A stretch of 64,000 nucleotides of DNA from an uncultured Desulfovibrio sp. (GTDB lineage: Bacteria > Desulfobacterota > Desulfovibrionia > Desulfovibrionales > Desulfovibrionaceae): positions 62,001 to 126,000 of the forward strand of contig CALVHF010000004.1 of the NCBI GenBank assembly GCA_944327295.1. Direction: 5' to 3'. Each line of letters starts with the position of its first letter. Position 1 is the stretch's first letter. Made by a program: the position numbers and the translations under genes. This document shows positions 20,286 through 28,415 of this stretch, piece by piece. Below the pieces are notes generated by a model. That model worked only from the letters and a program-made list of their open reading frames with translations. It was not told the DNA's origin and ran no database searches.

Positions 20286-20957
20286 CTAAAGCAGGAGTCC
20301 TGAGCGCAGTTCCAGGCTGCGGTCAAGGCTGCGCGCAAGATCGCCGTTGTGGGTCACAATGACCATGGTCATGCCGAATTCACGGTTGAGATCGCGCAAA
20401 AGATCGGCCACCTGATTGCCTGTCCGCTCGTCCAGATTGCCGGTGGGCTCGTCGGCCAGAAGCACCTTGGGACGCAGAAGCAGAGCCCTGGCTATGGCCA
20501 CGCGCTGGCGTTCGCCGCCGGAGAGGTTGGTGACATGGCTCTGGCACTTGCTGCCAAGGCCCACCCGATCCAGCATGTCCCTGGCTGCTGTCTCGACTTC
20601 GTGACGGGGCAGGCCGGCAATGATGCCCGGCATGGCCACGTTCTCCTCGGCCGAGAATTCGGCGAGCAGATGGTGGAACTGAAAGACATAGCCGCAGGTT
20701 CTGTTGCGAAAGTGGGCCTGTTCCTCGGGCGTGAGGCTGGCGAGATCGCGTCCCTGGAAGGAAACGGAGCCTGAGGTAGGAGTATCAATGGCGCCCATAA
20801 GATGCAAGAGGGTGCTCTTGCCCGAGCCTGAGGCTCCCACTATGGCGAGCTGCTCGCCCTCCTCAATGGACGTGGTGACGCCCTTGAGGATTTCCAGGGT
20901 CTTGCCGCCTTCCTCGTAGGTCTTGACCACGTTCTCGAAGGTGTACAGTGCGCTCAT
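20286..20957 (-). CDS. lolD: Lipoprotein-releasing ATPase LolD
   Basis: The ATPase of the LolCDE complex, which extracts outer-membrane lipoproteins from the inner membrane for transfer to LolA. In 223 residues it has Walker A GASGSGKST near 40, the Lol-type Q-loop FQFHHLLAEFSAEENVAMP near 93, the signature NLSGGERQRVAIARALL near 143, Walker B VLLADEPTGNLDE near 166 and the switch histidine in IVTHN near 202. The FHHLL segment is typical of LolD rather than other MacB-class ATPases. Its ATG overlaps the lolC stop (ATGA), showing translational coupling. Confidence 0.95.
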   Translation of the reverse strand: MSALYTFENVVKTYEEGGKTLEILKGVTTSIEEGEQLAIVGASGSGKSTLLHLMGAIDTPTSGSVSFQGRDLASLTPEEQAHFRNRTCGYVFQFHHLLAEFSAEENVAMPGIIAGLPRHEVETAARDMLDRVGLGSKCQSHVTNLSGGERQRVAIARALLLRPKVLLADEPTGNLDERTGNQVADLLRDLNREFGMTMVIVTHNGDLARSLDRSLELRSGLLL

Positions 20958-22183
20958 TCGTACCTCAAGGCCTCGGCAGGCTTGAGGCGCGAGGCCTGGC
21001 GTGCCGGATAGAGGGTGGACAGAAAGCAGAGAAGCATGGCCGAGGCGCCGATGATGAGGACATCCGGCACGGTGATGATGATGGGCAAATGATCCAGGGT
21101 ATAGACGTTTTCCGGCAGCTTGATGAACTGGTACTTCTTGAGCAGGTAGCCGACGCTCAGACCCAGGGCATAGCCGAGCATGGTGCCCACGAAGCCTATC
21201 ATGACACCCTGGTACATGAAGATGCGCCTGATCATGCCCCTGGTTGCGCCCATGCTCATCATGACGGCAATGTCCTTGGTCTTTTCCATGACCAGCATGA
21301 CCAGCGTCGCCACGATGGAGAAGGAACCTATGAGCACAACCATGGCGAGCAGGATGAACATGCCTATCTTTTCCAGCTTGAGGGCGGCAAAGAGGTTGGC
21401 ATTCATGTCCATCCAGCTGCGGGCGTAGAATCGGTAGCCGACCCGTTCGTTGAGGGCGGCCGTGACCGTGTCGGCCTTGAACAGATCGTCCACGGTGATT
21501 TCTATGCCCGAGAGGTAGCCGGGATCAAGACCCAGGAGATCGCGGCAGGCGGACAGGGAGAGAAAGGCCATGGATGAATCGTATTCATACATGCCTGTCT
21601 TGAAGATGCCGACAACGGTAAAGGGACGGATGCGGGGCTGAAAGCCTGTGGAGGAACGCTGACCCGAGGGGGAGAGGAGATTGATGCGGGAACCCAGGGC
21701 AAGCCCCAGGCGTTTGGTCAGCTCCTCGCCCAGGATGATTCCGGGAGGGGAGGTTTGGTTGGCAAGATCGGCCACAGACCCGCGCTTGATGGTCTGCAGC
21801 ATGGAGAGCACCTTTGGGGCGCCGACAGGATCGATGCCGCGCAGGATGAGGCCCTTGACGCCTGTGCCTGCGCTGAGCATGACTTCGCTGTAGATGAAGG
21901 GAGTGGCGCCCTTGACGCCTGGCGTGTCCAGGATGCGGTCCATGACCTCCGGATCCAGGCTGAATCCGTCGGGCAGGGAGCTTAAGACCACGCCGTGGGC
22001 ATTGGCCCCGAGAATCTTCTCGCGCATGTCCGTGGTAAGTCCGTTGTACACGCCCAGGACCACGACCAGGGCCGCAACGCCCAGGGCAACCCCGAGCACG
22101 GACATGAGCGAAATGACGTAGATGAACGCCTGCTTCTGCTTGGAAAAGAGGTAGCGTCTTGCGACGAAGAATTCAAAACTCAA
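20954..22183 (-). CDS. lolC: Lipoprotein-releasing permease LolC/LolE
   Basis: The membrane subunit of the lipoprotein release complex; only one such permease gene is present, so it probably acts as a homodimer or with a partner elsewhere. The 409-residue protein has an N-terminal helix (about 19-45) opening RRYLFSKQKQAFIYVIS and the LGVALGVAALVVVLGVYNG segment. A large periplasmic domain (about 50-265) follows, then three C-terminal helices with the FtsX-type sequence KTKDIAVMMSMGA. The start is TTG at 22183, preceded by AGGAG five bases upstream; no in-frame ATG fits better. It lies 27 bases after lysS. Confidence 0.92.
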   Translation of the reverse strand: MSFEFFVARRYLFSKQKQAFIYVISLMSVLGVALGVAALVVVLGVYNGLTTDMREKILGANAHGVVLSSLPDGFSLDPEVMDRILDTPGVKGATPFIYSEVMLSAGTGVKGLILRGIDPVGAPKVLSMLQTIKRGSVADLANQTSPPGIILGEELTKRLGLALGSRINLLSPSGQRSSTGFQPRIRPFTVVGIFKTGMYEYDSSMAFLSLSACRDLLGLDPGYLSGIEITVDDLFKADTVTAALNERVGYRFYARSWMDMNANLFAALKLEKIGMFILLAMVVLIGSFSIVATLVMLVMEKTKDIAVMMSMGATRGMIRRIFMYQGVMIGFVGTMLGYALGLSVGYLLKKYQFIKLPENVYTLDHLPIIITVPDVLIIGASAMLLCFLSTLYPARQASRLKPAEALRYE

Positions 22184-22210
22184 GGGCTCTCCTCTTGGTT
22201 CGTGCCAAGT

Positions 22211-23803
22211 CTAGACCTCGGGCCGCAGGAGCGGGAAGAGGATGACTTCGCGGATGCTGGCAGAATCCGTCAGCAGCATGACCAGGCGGTCGATGCCGAA
22301 GCCTTCGCCTGCGGCCGGCGGCATGCCGTATTCCAGGGCGCGCAGGAAGTCCTCGTCCATGCAGTGGGCTTCCTCGTCGCCGGCAGCGCGTTCGCGGACC
22401 TGTTCCTCGAAGCGGCCGCGCTGATCAATGGGATCGTTGAGTTCGGAGAAGGCATTGGCCAGTTCCCTGCCGGTCATGAACAGCTCGAAGCGATCCACAA
22501 GCTGCGGGTTTTCGTTGTTGCGGCGCGACAGCGGGGAAATCTCTATGGGATATTCGTAGATGAAGGTGGGCTGGATGAGCTTTTCCTCCACGTCGAGGTC
22601 GAAGAGCTCGGCATGAAGCTTGGGCAGGGGCTCGTTGTCGGGCAGCTTGACCCCCCGTTCCTGCAGATAGGCCTTCACCTTGCCGTAGTCGTTGTAGAAT
22701 TCGGGGTTGTGCTTGCCAATCTGTTCCAGGGCTTCGTAGAAGGTGATCTTGTGCCAGTGGCCGGGTGTCAGATCGATGGTCTCGCCCTGATAGGGCACAA
22801 GGGTAGTCCCGCAGACCTTCTCGGCCACGCGGCCGAACATTTCCTCGGTCATGTCCATGAGATCGTGGAAATTGGCATAGGCCCAGTAGAATTCACAGGA
22901 AGTGAACTCGGGGTTGTGCCGTGTGTCTATGCCCTCGTTGCGGAAGTTGCGGTTGAGCTCGAAGACCTTCTCGAAGCCGCCCACAAGTAGGCGCTTCAGG
23001 TAGAGCTCGGGCGCTATGCGCATGTAGAGCTCGAGATCCAGGGCATTGTGCTTTGTTATGAAGGGCTTGGCCGCAGCACCGCCGGGGATGGGATGCATCA
23101 TGGGCGTTTCCACTTCCATGAAGCCCTTTTCCTCCAGGAAATGCCTTATCTCGCTGACAATGAGGCTGCGCTTTGTGAAAATTTCGCGAGCCCTGGGGTT
23201 CACGATGAGATCCACGTAGCGCTGGCGGTAGCGGGTCTCGGTGTCCTTGAGGCCGTGGTACTTTTCGGGCAGGGGACGCATGGACCGAGTGATCAGCTTG
23301 ACCGAGGTGCAGGACACGGTGAGTTCGTCGGTCTTGGTGCGGAACATGTGGCCGGAGAGGCCCACGATGTCGCCCACGTCAAGCTTTTTCACGATGGCAA
23401 AGGCCTCGCCCAGGTGTTCCTTCTGGGCATAGCACTGAATGCGGCCTGTTTCGTCCTGCAGGTGAAAGAAGATTACCTTGCCGAAGGAACGCAGGGATAC
23501 AATGCGGCCGGCAATGGCAACGACATCGCCCTGCTGCTCCAGTTCTTCCCCAGAAAGGGACGAGTAATTGTCCAGGATCCAGGAGACAGAATGCTCTTTG
23601 CGGAAATCATTGGGGAACAGGGGAATGCCTGCATCAAGAAGATCACAGGATTTGACAACTCTGCTCTTGATGACTTCATTGAGATTGCCCCGTTCGGCAA
23701 AGCTTTCCAGCATAGGCATGAAATAGGCAGCATGGCTGGACTTTGTGCCAAGCTTGATCTTCGGTGCTGCCTTGGTGTGGTTTTTTTCCCTCGTCTCTTC
23801 CAC
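22211..23803 (-). CDS. lysS: Lysyl-tRNA synthetase (class II)
   Basis: Charges tRNA-Lys. The 530-residue protein has a non-family N-terminal 45 residues or so, an OB-fold anticodon-binding domain (about 85-185; VAIAGRIVSLRSFGKVIFFHLQD), motif 1 around FMEVETPMMHPIPGGA, motif 2 FRNEGIDTRHNPEFT near 288, and motif 3 GFGIDRLVMLLT near the C-terminus. The start is GTG at 23803 with AGGAG eight bases upstream. A later ATG (MPMLESF, near residue 29) would shorten the protein nearer to family length. The same lysS-lolC-lolD order is common in Desulfovibrio-type genomes. Confidence 0.96.
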   Translation of the reverse strand: MEETREKNHTKAAPKIKLGTKSSHAAYFMPMLESFAERGNLNEVIKSRVVKSCDLLDAGIPLFPNDFRKEHSVSWILDNYSSLSGEELEQQGDVVAIAGRIVSLRSFGKVIFFHLQDETGRIQCYAQKEHLGEAFAIVKKLDVGDIVGLSGHMFRTKTDELTVSCTSVKLITRSMRPLPEKYHGLKDTETRYRQRYVDLIVNPRAREIFTKRSLIVSEIRHFLEEKGFMEVETPMMHPIPGGAAAKPFITKHNALDLELYMRIAPELYLKRLLVGGFEKVFELNRNFRNEGIDTRHNPEFTSCEFYWAYANFHDLMDMTEEMFGRVAEKVCGTTLVPYQGETIDLTPGHWHKITFYEALEQIGKHNPEFYNDYGKVKAYLQERGVKLPDNEPLPKLHAELFDLDVEEKLIQPTFIYEYPIEISPLSRRNNENPQLVDRFELFMTGRELANAFSELNDPIDQRGRFEEQVRERAAGDEEAHCMDEDFLRALEYGMPPAAGEGFGIDRLVMLLTDSASIREVILFPLLRPEV

Positions 23804-24218
23804 GAAATGCGCTCCTGGCCCCAGTAGGGGGCAATAGAATGAGGGGATACGGTAAGCCTAACTTGTCTGCTCGTCAAGAAGCGAGCGCATGAGGCCCATG
23901 TCCCCGTCAGCCCTCAACTCTTTGAGACTGCTTGCGAGATGCGGGCTGTCAGAGACCATGGACAGGCCCCTGCAGAAAAGATAAATCCCCACTTTTTTGC
24001 AGGCAGGGCCTGCGCGAAAGAGTATCACATTTTGACTTTTCACTTTCTGTATGAGATAGGGCCGTCTTGCCGCAGGACGTGCAGGAAGGCCTCTGTCGCG
24101 ATCCTGTTCTGTCGCGGACCCCTGTGCCGCGAACACAGCCTGCCGCATCCTGCTGCTCCGGCAGCGTTACGCCCGTTACCCCTCCTTAGAGTACCATATA
24201 TTATAAGGATGCCTTGTC
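23804..24218. other. Divergent spacer, lysS / ACT gene
   Basis: A 415-base spacer. A 96-codon open frame on the minus strand (23858-24148) has no family resemblance and no ribosome site that I trust. Just before the ACT gene, TATATTATAAG (24197-24207) is an AT-rich box that could serve as part of a -10 element, followed by the AAGGAT ribosome site. Confidence 0.35.
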
Positions 24219-24782
24219 ATGCAGAAGCTTTCCATTTCCTTTCTCGGAAAAGACGGTCCTGGCATTGTTGCCACAGTCAGTCAGGGACTCAGTGACAACA
24301 ACTGCAATATCCTGCAGGTGACCCAGACTATTCTCGGAGCAGAGTTCGCAGCCATTTTCATCGTGGATGCCCCGGACGAACTGACCATAAACTTTCTGCA
24401 GGACAAGCTCGAGCAGGCCCTGGGCAGGGATCAGCATGACATTTCCGTCCTGATTCGCCAGGCCTCTCACGGTGCCTGGAGCAAGCAGGTGTCCTGCCAG
24501 CCCTACGTGGTGACCACGGACGGCACCGATCAGCCGGGTCTTATCAGCACCATGGCCCGTGTCTTTGCCCGCCACAACATTAATATCGAGAACCTGAAGG
24601 CCGTCCTCGGCCACGGTGGCGAGGACCACGCGCTCTTCGTCTTCGAGATAGAAGTGCCAGAAAACGAGGATATCGGCCGTCTCAACAGGGAAATTCACAG
24701 TGCCGGCCGTTCGCTCAAGCTCAATGTCTCCATGCAGCACCGCGACATCTTCGAGGCCATGCACCGCATCACGGATTTCTAG
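24219..24782 (+). CDS. ACT-domain protein (GcvR-like), partner of UPF0210
   Basis: A 187-residue protein made of two ACT domains (about 4-80 and 95-175). Both start with the GPG- or QPG-type turn: LGKDGPGIVATVSQ near 8 and TDGTDQPGLISTMARVF near 105. ACT domains bind amino acids and regulate enzymes. Two-ACT proteins of this type resemble GcvR, the glycine cleavage repressor, and short homologues are often encoded beside UPF0210 proteins, as here. The ATG follows AAGGAT eight bases upstream. The gene is 48 bases before the UPF0210 gene and almost certainly cotranscribed with it. A role as an amino-acid sensor for the UPF0210 protein is inference. Confidence 0.85.
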   Translation: MQKLSISFLGKDGPGIVATVSQGLSDNNCNILQVTQTILGAEFAAIFIVDAPDELTINFLQDKLEQALGRDQHDISVLIRQASHGAWSKQVSCQPYVVTTDGTDQPGLISTMARVFARHNINIENLKAVLGHGGEDHALFVFEIEVPENEDIGRLNREIHSAGRSLKLNVSMQHRDIFEAMHRITDF

Positions 24783-24830
24783 TCGGCCCGCAATCACAGG
24801 AAGGCGCAAGAGCGCTGCAGGAAGGTCAAC

Positions 24831-26213
24831 ATGCTTTCGGAACGTGAAGTCATCAGTACACTTGATATGGTGCGCAACGAGCATCTCGATGTGCGCACAG
24901 TCACCCTGGGCATCAGTCTCTTTGACTGTGTCAGCCACGACGTGGAACTCTTTATCGGCAATGTGCGGGCCAAGATAGCCCAGTATGCCAGCAATCTTGT
25001 GGCCGTGTGCAACGAAGTCGGCGACAAGTACGGTATCCCTGTCGTCAACAAGCGCATCAGTGTCAGCCCCATTGCCGCTGTGGCTGCTCCCTTCTCCCCC
25101 AGGGATATGGTGCGTGTCTGCCAGGCTTTGGACGAGGCGGCTTTCGAGGCCAAGGTGGACTTTATCGGTGGCTTTTCCGCGCTCGTGGAGAAGGGCTTTG
25201 CCCGCGGGGACTGCGCCCTCATAGAATCCATCCCAGAGGCTCTGGCCACAACACAGCGGGTGTGCTCGTCCATCAATGTGGCAAGCTCCCGTTCCGGCAT
25301 CAACATGGATGCCGTGGCCCTCATGGGCCGGCAGATCCTGGCCACGGCCGCCGCCACAGCCGACAAGGGCGGCTTCGGCTGCACCAAACTCGTGGTCTTT
25401 GCCAACATCCCGCAGGATGTGCCCTTCATGGCCGGCGCCTACCTTGGCATAGGCGAGCCGGATGTGGTCATCAACGTGGGCGTCTCCGGCCCCGGCGTGG
25501 TCAAGAAGGCCATTGACAGGGCCATCGAGAAGGGCCGCAGCAGCGGCAGACCCCTGAACCTTCTGGACGTGGCCGAAGTCATCAAGAAGACGGCCTACAA
25601 GGTGACCCGCGTAGGCGAGATGATCGGCAACGAAGTGGCCCGCAGGCTGAACATTCCCTTTGGCGTGGCCGATCTCTCCCTGGCACCCACCCCCGCAGTG
25701 GGCGACTCCGTGGGCGAGATCTTCCAGAGCTGCGGTCTGTCCGTCATGGGCGCTCCCGGCAGCACGGCCGTGCTGGCCATGCTCAACGATGCCGTGAAGA
25801 AGGGCGGCTCCTTTGCCTCTTCCTCCGTGGGTGGTCTGTCCGGCGCCTTCATTCCCGTGTCCGAAGACTCGAGCATAGAAGCTGCAGCCACTTCCGGCTT
25901 TTTGAGCATGGAAAAGCTGGAAGCTCTGACCAGCGTGTGCTCCGTGGGCCTCGACATGATAGCCATTCCCGGCGACACTCCGGCCACGACCATTTCCGGC
26001 ATCATTGCCGACGAAATGGCCATAGGCATGATCAACCACAAGACCACGGCCGTGCGTCTCATTCCCGTGCCCGGCAAGGGGGTCGGCGAGAAGGTCTCCT
26101 TTGGCGGTCTGCTTGGCGAAGCCACCATCATTCCCGTGCCCAGAGGCGATGCCTCGGGCTTCATCTCCCTTGGCGGACGCATCCCGGCTCCCATCCACAG
26201 CCTCAAGAACTAG
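24831..26213 (+). CDS. UPF0210 (DUF711) family protein
   Basis: A 460-residue member of UPF0210, structurally related to the glycyl-radical pyruvate formate-lyase fold but, as far as the family is known, without an assigned reaction. Conserved blocks seen are [12 protein letters not shown] near 78, the RSGINMDAV segment near 158, [12 protein letters not shown] near 220, [14 protein letters not shown] near 283, and [19 protein letters not shown] near 380. The length matches the family (about 450). GGAAGG lies about eight bases before the ATG. It follows the ACT gene and is closed by a long hairpin. Confidence 0.9.
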   Translation: MLSEREVISTLDMVRNEHLDVRTVTLGISLFDCVSHDVELFIGNVRAKIAQYASNLVAVCNEVGDKYGIPVVNKRISVSPIAAVAAPFSPRDMVRVCQALDEAAFEAKVDFIGGFSALVEKGFARGDCALIESIPEALATTQRVCSSINVASSRSGINMDAVALMGRQILATAAATADKGGFGCTKLVVFANIPQDVPFMAGAYLGIGEPDVVINVGVSGPGVVKKAIDRAIEKGRSSGRPLNLLDVAEVIKKTAYKVTRVGEMIGNEVARRLNIPFGVADLSLAPTPAVGDSVGEIFQSCGLSVMGAPGSTAVLAMLNDAVKKGGSFASSSVGGLSGAFIPVSEDSSIEAAATSGFLSMEKLEALTSVCSVGLDMIAIPGDTPATTISGIIADEMAIGMINHKTTAVRLIPVPGKGVGEKVSFGGLLGEATIIPVPRGDASGFISLGGRIPAPIHSLKN

Positions 26214-26256
26214 CGCAAACACGTCCTGCTCCCCTTGCGAGGGGAGACAAAACGAG

Positions 26257-26294
26257 AACGGGCACGGATCATGATTCCATGATCCGTGCCCGTT
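26257..26294. terminator. Hairpin terminator between UPF0210 and the darP-like gene
   Basis: A perfect 17-bp stem (arms at 26257-26273 and 26278-26294, four-base loop) lies between convergent genes. T tracts are weak on both sides (TGTGCATTGTG on plus; CTCGTTTTGTC on minus), so termination may be partial, but position and stem strength fit a bidirectional terminator. Confidence 0.7.
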
Positions 26295-26326
26295 TGTGCA
26301 TTGTGTCCTTGTTCTGTGTCCTGTTT

Positions 26327-26659
26327 CTAGCGGATGGAGGAGGGCAGCCGGCCCTCCCTGAAGAGGGCCACGGCTTCCTGCAGCCGTTTGGTGTCGTCTT
26401 CCTCGCGCATGAGGCGGCCAATGTACTGCATCTGACGGCGTTTTGCCTCTCTTGAGGTAATGCGCCTCAACTCCCTGAAGGCCGTGAGCAGATCTGGGGC
26501 AAGGTCGAGCTGTTCAAGCTCGCTCATGGGCAGGGCCGAGAGTTCCTGGCCGAGTTCCTGCAGGGCAGCGCTGTCGCGCTTGCGCTGGGAACGGCTGACG
26601 CGTTCGGGTTCGGGCAGGTCGGATGAGGAATCAAACTGATATTTCTTCTTGCGTGGCAT
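26327..26659 (-). CDS. DarP/YjgA-like ribosome-associated protein (short form)
   Basis: DUF615 (DarP, formerly YjgA) proteins bind late 50S precursors and aid ribosome assembly. This 110-residue protein keeps the family start: a lysine-rich MPRKKKY, a SRSQRKRDSAALQELGQEL helix, then LDLAPDLLTAFRELRRITSREAKRRQMQYIG with the expected RRQ(M/L)Q(Y/F)IG block. E. coli DarP is about 180 residues, so this one ends shortly after that block and lacks most of the C-terminal half. I see no frame break; relatives may simply be short. The ATG follows GGAAA. Confidence 0.82.
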   Translation of the reverse strand: MPRKKKYQFDSSSDLPEPERVSRSQRKRDSAALQELGQELSALPMSELEQLDLAPDLLTAFRELRRITSREAKRRQMQYIGRLMREEDDTKRLQEAVALFREGRLPSSIR

Positions 26660-27066
26660 CTATCGTTTCCGTGCAGACGGTGCTGTCCTCAAGGAGGGGC
26701 AGCCGTCTCATGTTTTCAAGTCTCAAGGAAAGGGGCAGCTTCTCTTGTGCACAGGCCAGGGGCACAAGGGGCCGCCGCAGGGCACAGATACCTAGCAGGA
26801 GCAGGCCTCTCTGACAAGCAGGCATCCGCAAGGCACCCTCATGCCCAGGATGCGTCAGGCTCTTCCTTCGCCCACGTGAGCCACAGGAGCAGAAGGGCAT
26901 GCCACGCCGAGGCAGGCACATGCACTTTTCGCCTGCGCCTTTTGCGTGTACACTTTTCTTGCATGAAGATTTTCTGTGCAGGAGTCTCCCGTCTCAGGGT
27001 CCGCCGTGGCCGCGAGTGCCGGGGCTGCCCGCACGACAGTCTTGTTTTCAAGAAACGGAGAAATTC
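26660..27066. other. Divergent spacer, darP-like gene / queF
   Basis: A 407-base spacer without a credible gene. I looked for a preQ1 riboswitch upstream of queF and did not find its compact hairpin plus A-rich tail. No strong promoter pair is visible. Confidence 0.3.
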
Positions 27067-27570
27067 ATGGAAACACGCAGTACGGATATAACCGAAGGCC
27101 TGCATGCGCTCGGCAAGGGCGGATCCCCTGTGCCGCAGCAGTCCCCGGGCATTGATATTCTCGAGGCCTTCCCCAACCGCTTTCCCAGCAGGGACTACAT
27201 CATCAGCATCTCCTTTCCGGAGTTCACCTCCCTGTGCCCGGTTACGGGGCAGCCGGACTTCGGAACCATAGTCCTCGAGTACATACCCCATGAGCGCTGC
27301 GTGGAGTCCAAGAGCTTCAAGCTCTACATGTTTGCCTACCGCAACCACCACTCCTTCATGGAGACCATCACCAATACCGTGCTGGAAGACATCTGCACCC
27401 TGCTCAACCCCAACTGGGCCCGAGTCAGAGGCCTCTTTGTGCCCAGGGGCGGAACAAGACTCCATGTCTTTGCCGAAGAGTACAGAAAAGATCTCGATGA
27501 CGAGCATCGTGCACGGGTCAAAGAGCTTGTGCGCGAGTGGAAGTCCGAACCCGACCCGCACAGGGTGTGA
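27067..27570 (+). CDS. queF: NADPH-dependent preQ0 reductase QueF
   Basis: QueF reduces 7-cyano-7-deazaguanine to preQ1 in queuosine synthesis. The 167-residue protein is the single-domain (YkvM-type) form. It has the catalytic cysteine in EFTSLCPVTGQPDFGTI near residue 58, the conserved aspartate seven residues later, and the QueF signature ESKSFKLYMFAYRNHHSFME near residue 80, which also carries the NADPH and substrate glutamate and histidine. The ATG at 27067 follows ACGGAG; the open frame runs 56 codons further up without a good start. Next downstream are an unknown membrane protein (78 bases) and ftsY. Confidence 0.95.
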   Translation: METRSTDITEGLHALGKGGSPVPQQSPGIDILEAFPNRFPSRDYIISISFPEFTSLCPVTGQPDFGTIVLEYIPHERCVESKSFKLYMFAYRNHHSFMETITNTVLEDICTLLNPNWARVRGLFVPRGGTRLHVFAEEYRKDLDDEHRARVKELVREWKSEPDPHRV

Positions 27571-27647
27571 CGCTCCTCTTCTTCGATGAAGAAGTACAGG
27601 GTTCTCGCGTATACGTCTCTTACTGATACTGTCCTGGGGGAGGCGGC

Positions 27648-28292
27648 GTGACTGCTCCGGCACAGGCCGGAACGGACATGCCGAAGGTGCTCATGGAAGT
27701 GGAACACAGAAGTGTCTGCCGCTGGCTCGGCGTCTGGATTTGTCTTGTCTGCGGCCTGACCGTGCAGAGCTCTTTGGACCTGCATCTGCTCACAGAGGAA
27801 ATGGATCGGTCGGTCCGGGCCGAGGCAGCCCTTCAGGCGCAGCTTCTGGCCATCAGGGTGCTGTCGGATCGCGCCCTTGCGAACACGGAGCTTGACGAGG
27901 TCCTTGCCAGGCCCCTGGTCTTCGACATGATGGAAAACAGGAAGATCAGGGCCTGTGCCGTCCTGACAACGGAGCGTTTTCTGGAAGCCCAGGTACGTCA
28001 GCCGGACGGCAGTCTTGTGCCTCTGGCAGGAGACTTTCCCTCCACTGTCTGGACCGGTCAGGCACTGCTGGAAGACGGGCAGGAGATTCTTGGCAAGGTA
28101 CTGGTGGAGCTTGATCACAGGCCCCTGGAACTGCGTCTGGAGCACATGCGCTCAAAGGCGCTCTGGCATCTGGTCTTCACCAGCCTTGGCACAGGCGTCC
28201 TCGTGCTTGTCCTGAACGTGGTCTTCACGCTCATGGGCCGCAGGCGCGCAAGAAAGCCCGAGCCTGTGCAGAAGCTGGAACTCAGGGAGTGA
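27648..28292 (+). CDS. Unknown two-TM membrane protein with a periplasmic domain
   Basis: I do not recognise this 214-residue protein. It has a hydrophobic helix at about 24-42, a hydrophilic domain of roughly 125 residues (45-168) with FLEAQVRQPDGSLVPLAG in its centre, then a second helix (about 171-196) and a basic tail (RRRARKP). This is the layout of a membrane-bound extracytoplasmic sensor with no output domain. The start is GTG at 27648 after GGGGGAGG; an ATG ten codons later is possible. It lies between queF and ftsY, 78 and 123 bases from them. Confidence 0.7.
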   Translation: MTAPAQAGTDMPKVLMEVEHRSVCRWLGVWICLVCGLTVQSSLDLHLLTEEMDRSVRAEAALQAQLLAIRVLSDRALANTELDEVLARPLVFDMMENRKIRACAVLTTERFLEAQVRQPDGSLVPLAGDFPSTVWTGQALLEDGQEILGKVLVELDHRPLELRLEHMRSKALWHLVFTSLGTGVLVLVLNVVFTLMGRRRARKPEPVQKLELRE

Positions 28293-28415
28293 GCAGATCA
28301 CCGGTTCCCTTGTCTCTGTGGCGTTGCGATCGTATGCGGACAAGCATTTCGCGCACTGAACGCCTGGAGTCTTTCAGACATTGCATTTTCTCTACAAGCG
28401 TACCTGGAGGGATAT

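Noticed and set aside
23858-24148. 96-codon minus-strand frame upstream of lysS
   Set aside because: No ribosome site, no family resemblance, and it spans the region where the divergent promoters must be.
26900-27066. preQ1 riboswitch upstream of queF
   Set aside because: The short hairpin followed by an A-rich pseudoknot strand is not there; only unremarkable GC-rich sequence is seen.
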